Assembly: GCA_946811185.2 (NCBI GenBank)
Contig: OX328109.1
Location: 2,232,001 to 2,296,000, forward strand
DNA from: Hippopus hippopus
Lineage: Eukaryota > Mollusca > Bivalvia > Cardiida > Cardiidae
DNA: 64,000 nt
Direction of reading: 5' to 3'
Made by a program: the position numbers and the translations under genes. The notes beneath the pieces were generated by a model that was given only the letters and a program-made list of their open reading frames with translations, was not told where the DNA came from and made no database searches. Of this stretch, positions 1 through 11,599 are shown one piece after another. Numbering within the stretch: the first letter of the stretch is position 1; the number at the start of each line of letters is the position of its first letter.

Positions 1-129
1 ACAATGTTTTACAATGTTTTCTACCCTATCAAAGACAAAAATCGCCATTTGAGCTCCATTTAATTTGTCGTCTGTAAATTTCTTTCAACTTGGTCCAGTC
101 CAAAATTTTGTCTTTTGGAAAAGAGTTAA
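1..129. repeat. TTAA hairpin MITE (family A), right part
   Basis: Right half of a family A copy cut by the window edge: hairpin arm remnant ACAATGTTTTCTACCCTATC, then TTTGTCGTCTGTAAAT..., ending in AAAGAGTTAA. Confidence 0.75.
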
Positions 130-703
130 GTTAATTTTTGTTGAAATTGGGCCTTGGTGGAACACCGTAACAATGCAACAGGCGGCTTAGTCTGGCTTGA
201 AAAAAAAAAGATGTTATTAAAGTTGTTAATAGACTTTTTAGCGGCAATGTCCCTTTACTAATCTCTTGAAGTCAAACGCCGTGACAGCTGGTTAAAAAAG
301 TCTGGCAAAAAAATGAACCCGTTAAAAATATTTTCACAAAAACAACACTTATTGCCTATTTGTAAAATATTTAAATCATAAATAAACCGTGCTTTGTGAA
401 AAGAGGGTTGAAAGGAGCTGCAAAAAAGCATCGACTCTTGTCAGCCTGCGCAGTCCTGACGTGGGCCAAAACTTTTCGCTGTCAGTAAATTTTTTTCTGC
501 ATGTGAAAGGACCATCCTACCTCAGATTTAGTCGGTTGTAAGACTAAATACATATCATGGATCCATAATTATGTGACGAAGATGCATTGAGCCCCCTCTT
601 CCTAGAGTATGGCCCAAAAGAGCTTTGTGACACTCAGAAAAAAAAAGTTAACCCAAGTTGTAAAGATCTAACGATAACAACAAGAATGGCAAAATAGATG
701 TCT

Positions 704-909
704 CTAATCCTTTACAAAAACGATCCATTAGAAAGACAGTTTTTGGAAACATTGTAAAAATGCAGGTGAACAGCATTTTTTTCCATTTCCAACATTGTTT
801 TCTACCCCTTCAGAGACTAATCAAATCATTTCACCCATATCTATTTTACCGTCTGCAAATGCTTTCAGTTTGGACAGGTCTAATATTTTGTCGTTTAGTA
901 AAGAGTTAC
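704..909. repeat. Family A MITE, diverged copy
   Basis: Left end CTAATCCTTTACAA, central AACATTGTAAAAATGCAGG hairpin, right end AGTAAAGAGTTAC. Both terminal TTAA motifs carry one change. Confidence 0.7.
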
Positions 910-1085
910 GCTGATTATTTGCCACGCTTTCGTGAAAAAAAAATCACGTGAGTAGTTATTTCTATTCGTTCCATTTCTTCTTTTACGGACCAAAATGGTT
1001 AAAACATTTGAGAATACACACAAAAATTGATTGTATACTGGCCCCCGCCATGTAACTGAAATAATGTTGGAAACGGTGCTAACTT

Positions 1086-1306
1086 TTAACCAATTGACAA
1101 AATTCTGAGCTGGACCAAATTGAAAGCATTGGCAGATGACAAATTAAATGTAGCTCAAATGATGATTCTGTCTATGATAGGGTAGAAAACATTATAGGAA
1201 AAGGAGAAAATGCTGGTTACATGCATTTTCTCCTTTTCCCACTATGTTTTCAATAACCTACTCTTTCTGGGTCGTTAAAACTCGGGATTGTGTGGCACAG
1301 CGTTAA
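1086..1306. repeat. Family A MITE
   Basis: TTAA at both ends. The central hairpin (about 1187-1252) is intact apart from an ATGC loop; the left arm contains TTGAAAGCATTGGCAGATGA. Confidence 0.8.
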
Positions 1307-1872
1307 ATATCAAACAAACTTTTTCTTTCTTTCTTGTAATTCAATTCTGTAGACATGTCTAAATCAGCAGGGCCAAGGGTCAAAGAGGAAAGAACTAGGA
1401 ATTTAAGAAATGACAGCGTGATCAGTAGATAACATTCTTTTCTTTAAAACATACCACTCACCTTTCTCGCAAGGTAACTAATTATTCGAAAACAATGTGG
1501 TGTTAATTAACAGGTATTTCCATATGCACAGGAAAAAAGAAAGGGAAAAAAACCTTTTTAAAGCCCAGTTCCTCAAAATACCTCCCAAGTCGTTGGTATA
1601 TAAAGTCGTTATGCAATCACAAAGAAATCACTTTTACAGACAAAGAGTTCGATGAACAAACGAATATAGATCTACCCAACGCCTAAGTCTTCGACTTTTT
1701 ACACTGTGTATGTATTTTTCCTGCTTTTTCCCCTCTTCTCTGTGTTTTCAGATACATTAAAAAAGTTGGTATGTAAATCTTTATATGAGCTATATACCCG
1801 ATTTTACCAGGCCGCCCCTCATATATATCACAATTTCAGAATCGAAATTTTCAGCACATATCAAATGATATC

Positions 1873-2049
1873 CGGTTCCATATTCACAACCATCGTTGGT
1901 TTCATTCAAGATTTAGAAAGTAAACGCAACTTCTGATTGGCTAAACCGTTTGGTTTAGCCAATCAGAAGTTGTGTTGCTTTCGAATACAAATTATTTTTT
2001 TTAATAAGACCAGGAAAATTCTTAATAATGGTTTTTGAATATAAACCTC
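1873..2049. repeat. Palindromic MITE, family E
   Basis: Near-palindrome centred on GGCTAAACCGTTTGGTTTAGCC. The outer arms read TTCACAACCAT and ATGGTTTTTGAAT, a decayed form of the family ends TATTCACCAACCATTCTTAA. Confidence 0.75.
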
Positions 2050-3035
2050 GATGCCTAGGTGTTCGTATATAAATCATAATTAGAACGTAGGCCTCCTTAT
2101 TTGTTATCGATTCTTTTTTATAAGATATTGGAAAAAAATACAGTTAAAAATAGAACTTTGCAAATTTTATTGATTCAACTTAATTATTCCATCATAAAAC
2201 ATATTCAGTTTCTAAATCATGTATTTACATTTGGTTATGCTATGACTGCTTTATACACGTCGACTTAATAGGGAAAAAGTTAAAAGGACCACATTCTGAA
2301 TATTTCGATAATGTTGAATATTATTGTAAGGGGTATTCATTTCGCAAACTCTTTAAGGAGAAATCGAATGTAAAATAGGTCAAGTTTTCCACTATTTATT
2401 CTGTTCAATAACAAACTTATGTCACACAATAAATGATTCAAATATTCAAAAAAGAAGACAGTGTCAAACAGTCCCCGAAAATGTATCCAAAAACGAAAAA
2501 AAAAGTAATTCAAATCCGATAAAATTCCTTTAAAGAAATATACACCAGCAGACGACGAATCTTGCCGGTAGGTGGAGCCTAAAGCGGCACATCGATATTT
2601 ATGCAGACCGATATTATTAAAACAGCAATTCCGTAATCGCTGTTTTAAAAATTGAGTGAAATCAAAGATAAACCATAATTCCTTGGGCAACGAACTCACG
2701 TCAAAATTATTAATTACGCGCTCACATGGCAAGTTCGAATCTGGACTGTAACATCACGAATGCGTTTTGCGATGCACGATCAACCTTTCACCTTCTGGTC
2801 AGTATAACTGAATACTAAATTAGATTGTTAACCGTTATTTTCTCATACACCATATTTTATATAAAAAGTTTTCTTCCTCAGGTTCCTTTAAACACGAGAC
2901 CATTTGATAAAAGATTAAACAGAGACAAAGTAAATCAAAGCGATAAAAAGAGCTATACTAGGCTAAGTAAGTATGTTGAGTACAACTTTTTTGAAAGGGT
3001 TTTTTACCCGTCGCTCTTTCTAGTATTTCTATCCT
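2050..3035. other. AT-rich stretch without a supported gene
   Basis: A 131-codon open frame on - (2337-2732) has no ATG start, no recognisable motif and a composition typical of AT-rich noise. No repeat family was recognised here. Confidence 0.5.
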
Positions 3036-3304
3036 ATATGGCCTGCAACACGCGGAAAGGGGCATTTGGACATTTGCGTAAAGTGTCGTCCCGGATCAGC
3101 CTGCACAGTCCGCACAGGCTGATCCGAGACAACAATTTCCGTTCGTGTGTGATTTTCTGTTACACGAAGGTATACTGTGGGACAAAATCTAATGTTGACG
3201 TAAAGTGCCGTCCCGGATCAGCCTGCGCGGACTGCGCAGGCTGATCCGGGACGAAACTTTACGCAAATATCCGAATGCTCCTATTTGCATGTTGCAAGCC
3301 ATAT
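3036..3304. repeat. Inverted-repeat element, family C
   Basis: Begins ATATGGCCTGCAACACGCG and ends TTGCAAGCCATAT. Two internal hairpins share the core GATCAGCCTGCRC...GCAGGCTGATC, separated by about 100 bp. Confidence 0.8.
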
Positions 3305-3384
3305 TTGAGTCGTGTTTTGGGAAAAGGGGGTTTTATGCATCTCCGAACAAAGAAACAAATGAACAAATGCATAACAGAAATACA

Positions 3385-3465
3385 GGGACCAGGCAGGATT
3401 CGAACCTAGAATGCCCGGACGAAAGGCCAATACCATAACCACTGAGCTTAAGGGAATTCTCCCTA
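3385..3465 (-). repeat. tRNA-like SINE head
   Basis: On the - strand an A-box-like AAGCTCAGTGG and a B box GGTTCGAATCC occur at tRNA spacing, but the flanks do not close into an acceptor stem. It is read as a short tRNA-derived SINE fragment rather than a working tRNA gene. Confidence 0.5.
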
Positions 3466-4439
3466 ACGCAGTTGTTAGGTATTGTATTTAAATCGGGATG
3501 AAGCTATGCATGAAGGAGTGATCTCCCGTAACACAGGCAAGTCATCACATAACTAAGAGTCCATAAAATATATTTAGTCTAACTACCGACTGTACCCGGA
3601 GGTAGAATGGTCCTTTGACACGCAGAAATTTGACCAAAAGGGGACTCCGCAGGCTGACCTTGGTCGTACTTTTTGGATATGCAATAAACCCCCTTTTCAC
3701 AGAGCATAACTCATTTCAAAAGTGCATTTTGTAAACCGTGGCGCATTATGTAGTTTACAAAGATTTATAGAGTAGTAATACCCTATTATAGCGTCCTAAC
3801 CAATAGAAAAACCGTTGTCTGCGCATGTCGTATTCTTCGAAGATTCGACCTGTCTGCTATGACGCATCACCCATCCCCGAATACTTGGGAAAAGTAGGGC
3901 TTATACCGAAGCTATTAGCCTATTACCCAAGCATGTAGGGGCTGTTTTAATAAATGGCCGGTGCATAGGTTATGTGCTAGTCGATCATAGCTGAATGAAT
4001 CGCACCAGGTGGCGTTTTATTGAGTAAACGTTTATTACATTTTGAAATTCAAAGTAACGGTTGTTGTTTTGAAAAGTAGTCCGGTTCTGTACCCAGAATG
4101 CCCTAATTAGATACATATGTATTTGTAGAATGCCATCTAGCGGAAGATAATGATACAAAAACGCCAATGGTTGCCTGCCGCTTGGCGCAATGCCGACGGG
4201 TGAGCCAATAGAAAACCAGATAACTACTGACAACATTACTTTCTGATTTGGTAATAGATATTGGCCATGCTCTGAGAAAAGGAATTTAATGCATATGCGC
4301 AGGCTGACCTGGGCCGATACCTTTTGGAATCGTTCAATTTTATACCTGTTCAAGGCCCAGTCAACTGCATGATTCAGCCGGTTGTTAGACAAAATGGACT
4401 TTATGTATCCATTATCATGTTATGACTTGCTTAGTATCA

Positions 4440-4692
4440 GGCATCACGAAGATGCATTAAGTCCCCCCCCCCACTTTTGCCAAAGCATGGCTCAACTGTA
4501 TTTGATTTTGAAATTCCTTGCTAACTAAAGAACTAAATATAACAACATACGAATCCCGTCTTTCAGTTAAATCCCAAAAAATAATTGTTACTAGTAGTGC
4601 AAAAGTTTCGACCAAGGCTAGCCTGTGCAGACTGCGCAAGCTAGCCATGGTCGACACTTTTGCAAACGCCTTAAACCCACCTTTTCACAGGG
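4440..4692. repeat. Family B repeat fragments ending beside the IL-17 splice acceptor
   Basis: Contains the arm GATGCATTAAG...AAAGCATGGCTCAA, an internal hairpin (TTTCGACCAAGGCTAGCC / GGCTAGCCATGGTCGACA type) and a right end CCTTTTCACAGGG at 4680-4692, 28 bp before the exon at 4720. Confidence 0.6.
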
Positions 4693-4719
4693 TTTAAATG
4701 AGAACTTGTTTCATTTCAG

Positions 4720-5523
4720 ATATACCACAACATATTAGAAACATCATAAAAGCACCAGGAGACATGAACATCAAAACCGTCGTTGCACGAGTGTTAGTTG
4801 CAGCAATAGTAGTCCTTAACAGCGTACAAGCAAATTTGAGTAGCTTACCATGCTCAAACATCACGCCAGACAATCCTTCCGCCTTAGACTCTGTACATGA
4901 ATCGTTTCTTATGCAGCCCACTTACGACCATGATGACATACCCTCCTCAGTTCGAGCATACGTGAATATCACACGCACTCCCCTGGACGACCGCTCGGAA
5001 AATAAGATCTGCGGACACATAACGACAAATATGTCTCCCGAACAAATAAATCTTCGGAGTAGCTGTCCTTGGCATTACGTACTCAACACCGACAACAACC
5101 GAATTCCGGCGACTTTAGTTGAAGCCAAGTGCAACTGTCAAGGAAGAACAAGTTGCGTTGGCGCCTCTACTCACACACGCTGTATGCCGGTCAGATATTA
5201 CACACGTGTACAAAGAAAGTTTGCTAACTGCTTGAATGAGAACGAACAGTTAGAGCCAGTGTTCATGACAGTTCCCGAACCAATCGTTGTAGGCTGCACG
5301 TGCGGGATACAATTACGTCATCACCAGAGCCGTCATCATCATGGACACGGCCATAACTGAAATGGGTTTTAAGTGCACAGGACAGACATGATACATTTTT
5401 GGCTGGGATAAGAAAATCATTTTTTTTTTTTTTTCAGGAATTTATGTTGTTGTTTTTTTTTTTAGTTTACTTTTATAGGCCCTGTGTTCCTGTTTTTTTT
5501 TAATCTTCCTTTTGAAAAATAAA
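4720..5523 (+). CDS. IL17: IL-17 family cytokine, secreted
   Basis: Coding region 4764-5360 (198 aa), all in one exon. A splice acceptor (TTTCATTTCAG) ends at 4719, so a 5' non-coding exon lies upstream; I chose the ATG at 4764 because it opens a clean signal peptide (residues 1-23, cleavage after VQA). An in-frame ATG at 4698 lies before the acceptor and is intronic. The IL-17 core is visible: SSCPWHY at 99-105, NRIPATLVEAKCNC at 112-125, PVRYYTRVQRK at 142-152 and VGCTCG at 176-181. Cysteines at 123/125/131 and 178/180 fit the IL-17 cystine-knot pattern. Predicted N-glycosylation sites lie at N24, N32, N68 and N89. The protein should be an extracellular cytokine signalling through IL-17 receptors; bivalves carry expanded IL-17 sets. 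Odd point: the C-terminus is a histidine-rich tail (residues 186-197). The IL-17 family call is strong; the subtype is not assignable. Confidence 0.9.
5518..5523 (+). promoter_or_regulatory. Polyadenylation signal of the IL-17 gene
   Basis: A canonical AATAAA lies 158 bases after the stop codon, in a T-rich 3' UTR. It is the first such hexamer downstream. Confidence 0.6.
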
Positions 5524-6290
5524 AGAATTAATTATATATAAATTATTTACGTAATCTTTTTAAGTCTTGAATGCAACAAAGTTCTACAACGTACATTGGT
5601 CAGTTTTCAAACCTCTTCAGTACTGATTTTTTCCACAATAACTTAGAACTTTTTGCCTTGGTGCAGCGATCGTTATTATGCTTTTTCACCCATTCTTTCA
5701 CTGTTTGAATTTCGTGTTCAAGACAATATAAAACTTTTATAGAATCAAGTCAACCAAACGTTCAAATGACGAAGGAATTAAGGTTATTTTAATTGAATGA
5801 ATACTGATTTTCGTTTAAACCCTATCTGCTTATTCGTATAAATATAGAATTAAAGCGTGCTCGTATAAATATAGATTTAAAGCAAAATGAACAAAGTATC
5901 AATATTTGGTTATCTTTTTGTCCAAAGGTGATAGGATGGAATTTAAAATGACTTGTGATATTAATTATGAAAGGTTTTCCATATTTCTAGGGTTGTACCC
6001 TCAGTCACGTCAAACATATTTTTTTACTGTAGTTTATGTTTTGGGTTTATTTTTGCATTTTAAATGTCTGCACTGTTGTTATTTAAGTTTTCAAATTGTT
6101 CATGGTTAAGTTTAAAGTCAGAAATGAATATTGAATTTTATAGAATTCTTTGGCTAGAATATCATTGTTCAAATGTAGATTTTGTGTGCGTGTGATATTT
6201 GGTCTTGATTTATACTTTCCACATGGTTATAAAAGCATACACTAATATATTTTTCTATTATTTTTGTTACATATTTTTGCTCACATAAGC
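5524..6290. other. Intergenic AT-rich stretch
   Basis: No coding frame, recognisable repeat or RNA gene was seen. A short tandem duplication CTCGTATAAATATAGA(A)TTAAAGC lies near 5835-5882. Confidence 0.5.
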
Positions 6291-6785
6291 ACAAAGTGCT
6301 CAAGATGAGCTTTTGTGATCGTATTGTGTCTGTCGTCCGTCCTGCGTAATGCGGGGTCAACAATTACCTTGTGTACACTATAGATACCACATTTTCAGTC
6401 CGATACTCACATTTTCGGTTGAATATTTATGAAACTTGGTCAAAATGTTTGTTTTGCACAAGTTTAAAAATAGATTACGTCTAATCTTAGAAAAATCCGT
6501 GTGTTCCTCCCTAGAGGCCACATTTACTGTCTGATACTTATGAAAGAGAGTCAGACTGTTTGTCTTGTTTGATATCTTGGACAAGTTTGAAATTCGGTTG
6601 TGTCGGTTAAAAAAGTAGGTATCCCGGATTTATCTTAGAGAAACCTTGTTCGCACTCTAGAGGCCATATTTTCAGTCCGATATTCATGAAAACTGGTTAA
6701 AATGCTTGTGTATTTCACATTTTCACAACCAGCATCCCTCCAACTTAATCAATCCCAGATTACCTTACTCAGGTGAGCACTTTAG
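6291..6785. mobile_element. Non-autonomous DNA element with internal ~135-bp tandem units
   Basis: The ends AAAGTGCTCA and TGAGCACTTT are inverted. Inside, the motif CCACATTTTCAGTCCGATA recurs three times (about 6390, 6520, 6665) at 130-145 bp spacing. No coding capacity. Confidence 0.6.
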
Positions 6786-7156
6786 GGGCTGATGATCCTC
6801 TTGTTTACTAAAAACTATTGAACTGATATATTGTACATGTTAATGCCCATGTCTTTCTGTTCTTCTTGCAGTTTTTTTTTTTTTTTTGAATACTTGTACA
6901 AATGAATCTCATTTTACTTTTTATTAACTTTTATGGTTTACATATCGCATTTAGGTTTCGTTTTGTGTTTATGAACAAATCTGTTTTAAGAAAACGTGTA
7001 TTTGCTTTTCATTATTAAATCTGACTAGATCTATGTTGGATCATTTGAAAAAAAAAAACAAGTTTGATAACTATTGTAACTGATTCAATTTAATAAGCTT
7101 TTCTGCTAGAATGTGTTGTGCACCATTTACTTGGTTAGAACAGTTGCTAATATTCA

Positions 7157-7372
7157 ATAATTCTTTACTAAAACAACAAAATTTAAGACTTGTCTGAATT
7201 GAAAGCATTTCCAAACAGCAAATTCAATGTGACCAAAATGGTGGGACTTGTCTCAGAAAGGGTAGAAAACACTGGGGACAATAAGAAAATGCTGTATACC
7301 AGCATTTTCTCATTTTCCCACAATGTTTTCAAAAGCTCTCCTCAACGGAATCGTTAAAATTAGGGTAAACCT
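7157..7372. repeat. Family A MITE, diverged copy
   Basis: Left end TTCTTTACTAAAACAACAAA, inner TTGAAAGCATTTCCAAAC, hairpin GAAAATGCTGTATACCAGCATTTTC, right end GGGTAAACC. Confidence 0.7.
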
Positions 7373-7556
7373 AAAGAAATAAATGAAATGTACCTAGTTT
7401 TCAACCCCCTCAAAAAAAATGTGATTTCAAACTTCTTTTTGCCAGGAAATCCAGATCTTATTTAAGGTGCAAGCATTTAATTATCAGAACAGAACACAAC
7501 ATAATTGTTCATCTTATCTTTATACATTTTTTACCCCTTTTAGTACTGTTTTAAAG

Positions 7557-7615
7557 TTGGCATTTTTTTTTTTTTTCTTTTTTGTTTTGTTTTTGTTTGT
7601 TTGTTTGTTTGTTTT
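7557..7615 (+). repeat. T-rich and (GTTT)n simple repeat
   Basis: A run of T followed by about six GTTT units. Confidence 0.85.
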
Positions 7616-8744
7616 TTCTTGTTTTAGTAGATCTATTAAAATGTTTTTTGTTATAATTTTGCTTTGTTAAGTTTACTTCTTTTATTACTAATCAAATATC
7701 AATGGTTGACATCAGTCTCATATCTCATATCAAAGATTTCTAAAATACTAGAAAATATAATAGTCGCATAACTATTTCATCCAATTCAAATCTTCCATTG
7801 ACTTACATGTATTTTCCAGTTGGTAAGAATATAAATTACGCTACTTCTGATCATGCGATCATAAAAAAACTAAACTAGTCGACAGCCAGGTTTCTTGAGC
7901 TATTAACAATAATGATATATATACTATTAGTGTTTTTCGCCTGGCATCAAAAGTTGTTGCAGCTCTTTCAAACACAGTAGTGTTCTTTAACAGCTACATT
8001 TTGGCGATATTGGCATCGACGTCAATTTAAAAAAAAATCGAAAATGCTGATAGCTTTTTAAACAGCCACATCTATATCGTATTACATCGTATCGAGTCTG
8101 AAAATATGTATTTCAATGTCAAATTAGTTTCATAACTATAGCTTCAGATTTTAACCCACAATAAGTTGATACTTAAATTTTGGAAATACACGTTTACAAT
8201 TCAATGGAGATTCGGACTTTGATGAAATGTCACCTTGATGAAATATACTCTAAAGAATGCTCTCCTTTGGAATGCAGACAATTGATTGATAGCACAAGTT
8301 TCGACCTCGGTCAGCCTGCGCGGACTCTTTGCAGATGCATTACACCCCCTTTTCACAGAGCAGTGGATTTTAAAACTAGGTTAAAAAGTTGCCAGGCTGC
8401 TCTATCTTTTGTTTAGGTCCACTTTTTACCTAGTTCTATTTTTTCCGACCATGAAATAACAGATTGTCATCTTCACAATAATTTCCATTGTTTTCAATGG
8501 TATGATTTACACTTGGACAAAACTAGATCTATAGACACTGAATATAAGTTTTCAAATAGAACAATCAAAAGCACAAAATCGGAAAAGATCGAGGGATTAT
8601 TGTGGACCACAATCTAATTTTTTTATGAACATACTGACGGTAGAGTTAAAAAGGTAAACCAAATGCTAGGCCTCACTGAAAGGAGTTTTCTATATTCAGA
8701 CATATTAGTATGAACAGAACAGAAATTACACCAGAGGATAAGTA

Positions 8745-9060
8745 ACTAAAGGAAATTTTAAAACAAGAGGACTGCATGCAAGTGCCAACGATCGGCTGCA
8801 AGTGCTTGATTTCCAGTGAAAATTCTAAAAGGGGCAGAACTGTGTCAAAAGTATTCCCATGGTTATCTGCCTTTGATGTATAGGTTTCCCTTTTGATGGT
8901 GAACAACTTGCCCAAGTCTGAGGTTAATATCTTCAGTAATAACAAAGATACATTTAGATCTATTACAAAATGTCAAAATTTTCGCACGACGACGAAAACG
9001 TAGACGACCACGCCAGGGCTATGACAAGAACTTTGAAAACAGCCGAGCTAAAAGTTGGCA
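8745..9060 (-). repeat. Dispersed repeat carrying CAGCTGAGCA / CAAAAGGGGAA motifs (reverse copy)
   Basis: Contains TGCAAGTGCCAACG, TGCAAGTGCTTGATTTTCC-type text and GACGACGAAAACG...CCAGGGCTATGACA. The same order recurs inverted at 39590-39890 and 55175-55460 and partly at 28215-28470, 33235-33440 and 51320-51540, so it is an interspersed family. Ends are not defined. Confidence 0.55.
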
Positions 9061-9168
9061 AGTCCGTGACCTGAGAAAAAATTCATTCTCATAAAGAATC
9101 GTCGATAATTGGAATAGGCTGCTTAGGGATATAATTTTACGTGAAACTGTAAATAGATCTAGTTTTAA

Positions 9169-9622
9169 CCTTCATGCTACCGACATTCTCCCAACTTAAT
9201 CATACTAAGAGGGGTCCGTGTGGACCCCGGTCACTAGTAAACTTGTATCATTCTCGATTTCTTGTGTACAAATGTTCAGAATATTATTTGTGAAAGTTCA
9301 GTAACTGAAAATCAACTGCTCCTGGTATTATTTATTGCCTTTTCTGTCACGGAGAAACAATTGAAATATGTATGAGGTGAGTATAACATGCGTGATATAT
9401 AGAATAATAATGATATTCCCTAGGGTCTGCAGGGACCACAACAGATTTTAGGTTTTATATTCCAATCACTCTGAAGCCACCAAAGTTTCTATAAATTCAG
9501 GTTGAGAATAGGTTTAGTAACAAACTCCTAAAATGACAGTTCCCTGCAGCTTCAACTTTTGTATCATAGACAAACAGAGAACCATGTGGGGTCCATATGG
9601 ACCCCACACGGTATGATGAAGG
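9169..9622. mobile_element. piggyBac-like non-autonomous element, 454 bp
   Basis: Flanked by TTAA (9165-9168, 9623-9626). Terminal inverted repeats CCTTCATGCTACCG and CGGTATGATGAAGG match at 12 of 14 positions. GGTCCRTRTGGACC palindromes lie near each end. No transposase. Confidence 0.75.
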
Positions 9623-9759
9623 TTAAACACAATTTAAATGAAGTATGCCGGAAAAAATTACCAGTCAAGTTTGAAGCTGATTGCTATGGACCTGAACCCC
9701 GACTTGGTAAAGTTACCGTTAGTCCTTATTGGACCTTAAAGTAAGAAACTGTGTTTCCG

Positions 9760-10940
9760 TCTTCATAGATCTACCATCTACATTGTACATGTATGTAGAT
9801 CTACATACTCACGAGCTATCGTTTCTTTTTGGAACTGATTAGCCCCCAGATCTAGCCAAGTGCTATCTCTAACCAGGTCCAGCTAGATCATTTTGCTGGA
9901 GGATAACGGGAAGATACTCAACCAGTAGAAAGATTGTGGATAAAGAGATCGATTTAAGGTACCGCACCTCTGCGACACTGCTGCGGGGTCGTAGTATCAA
10001 AAGTAGTCCTATGTGAAATTTTGCAGTAGCACTTTTGTTGCTCTGTTTCATGGAGCAAAAAGGGCTTGGTGGTGTTTAATTTAGATTTGCTTCAAATTTA
10101 GGCAGTGGTGGACCACTTCGATGTATTTTTATTGTTTATTGACTGGACTATATTGTGTCAGTGGAGGAACACAAAATTTGGGTCATGGCCGTGAACATAT
10201 GTTTACCGACAGAAAAAATTCTTTGGTGTCTGTGTGGTTTTTTTTTAGCAAAAAACGCAATCGGTTGACATGTTGTTTTTATTGCATTTTTTGGAAACTA
10301 TTTAAATACTTTTGAAAGCAAGAGAAAGAAAAGCCCTTGGTTTGTCAATAAGCGATCTGTGAAGCTTCAAAGATGGTCAATTTCACTCTATCGAAAACTG
10401 TGGTGTGACACCTCAAAAGATTATCAAAATTTCCGAGTCGTCTGCAGCCGATTATGGGAGGTAACAAATCTATCGGGGTTCCTTTTTACCCGTTGCGGCC
10501 GCCACGAAGCAGGAAACCAGTCGAAGGGCAATAATTCTCAAAACAAAAAGCGTGGGTTTTTTGAAAGCTGACAAAACAAAACAAAGGAGTTCGATAACCC
10601 CTAACAGATGGCAAGCATTACTCCATATAATGGTGGAGAAGGAGATCAAGCCCCTACTACATTGGTTAATATTTTTTCTCTTCAATTTTATCTTACAGAT
10701 TTGCAAAAAGCAGTATACGTAAGCTAATAGTTTCGTTACGATCAGCTTCGTTCTTTTTTTACTTCACAAATTTGTAGAATTACAGTATCAGTTAAATCGA
10801 TAGCCAAATCAGGCCCATTACAAACTTGAATTCTTGGTTGACTTGGCCATTTTATTTGCATGTATTCAGGAAATGAACACGGTAAATACTGCCACAAATA
10901 TGGTTTTAAAAAATGCAAGTTTTCAAATGGAGTAAAAAAA
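9760..10940. other. Stretch without a supported gene
   Basis: Short open frames only (at most 78 codons), none with a recognisable motif. The missing first exon of the CENP-M homologue may lie here or further right, but I could not identify it. Confidence 0.4.
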
Positions 10941-11068
10941 CCAAAAACGGGAAAAAATTAGATAGGCAATTTATCTTTGGAAGGGTAAAAAAGGAGCAAT
11001 GCAGGTAACCATTATTTCTCCTTTTCCCCACAATGTGGTTTTTTTTTAAGCCCTGTCTCTCGGGCTAG

Positions 11069-11289
11069 GGGGTCCTGTGTGGTGAAGTGTAGGACTCGTG
11101 ACCTGGAGTCCCCGGGTTCGAGCCTCGCTGGCTCCACTGGGTTTTTTACAGGAGTGTCCTTGGGCAAGACACTTCAGAGACCTAGCCTAGTACTGTTGAA
11201 ACCCAAGAAATACATGAATATGTGAGCTGTTGGCGAGATATGACTGAAATAATGTTGAAAGCGGCATAAAACACCATTTAAACAAATAA
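11069..11289 (+). mobile_element. tRNA-derived SINE, family 1
   Basis: A tRNA-like head with B box GGGTTCGAGCC, then GGAGTGTCCTTGGGCAAGAC and a 3' part with ATGACTGAAATAATGTTGAA and AAACACCATTTAAACAAA. Other copies: 20849-21090 (-), 40107-40280 (5' truncated), 52393-52619, 59580-59783. Confidence 0.75.
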
Positions 11290-11329
11290 ACGAACTCTCT
11301 CAGGGTAGTTAGCCCTGTAGCACACTTTT

Positions 11330-11537
11330 TTGAGTTTAAAAAGTTCAAACTCAAAACATTGGTAGATAACAAATGAAATATGATAAAAGTTCTGGAATCA
11401 TCCTTGCAAGGGTAGAAAACATTGTAAGAAAAGGAGAAAATGCTGGTTACCAGCATTTTCTCCTTTTCTCACAATGTTTTCTAAAGCTTTTTTCTTCATT
11501 AAAGTCATTAAACACAGGATTGTGTGGTTAAGGGTTA
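11330..11537. repeat. Family A MITE
   Basis: The hairpin at about 11409-11480 has long arms and only the usual central mismatch. The right end GTTAAGGGTTAA is clear; the left end is eroded by the adjoining SINE. Confidence 0.7.
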
Positions 11538-11599
11538 AATCTTGGAATTGTTTGGTAAAGGGTGAAGAATGAATCAAAGTTTGAGGTTTGTATTTACAG

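Noticed and set aside
2337..2732. 131-codon open frame on the - strand
   Set aside because: It has no ATG start, no recognisable domain and a Phe/Leu-rich composition expected from AT-rich DNA; there are no splice-linked neighbours.
9559..9744. 61-codon frame ending in VSPYWTLK
   Set aside because: The first third is the end of the TTAA element; the remainder has no recognised motif or splice context.
10371..10460. ATGGTCAATTTC... as the first exon of the CENP-M homologue
   Set aside because: The frame stops after 11 codons, no good donor is in phase with 11600, and it has no similarity to CENP-M N-termini.
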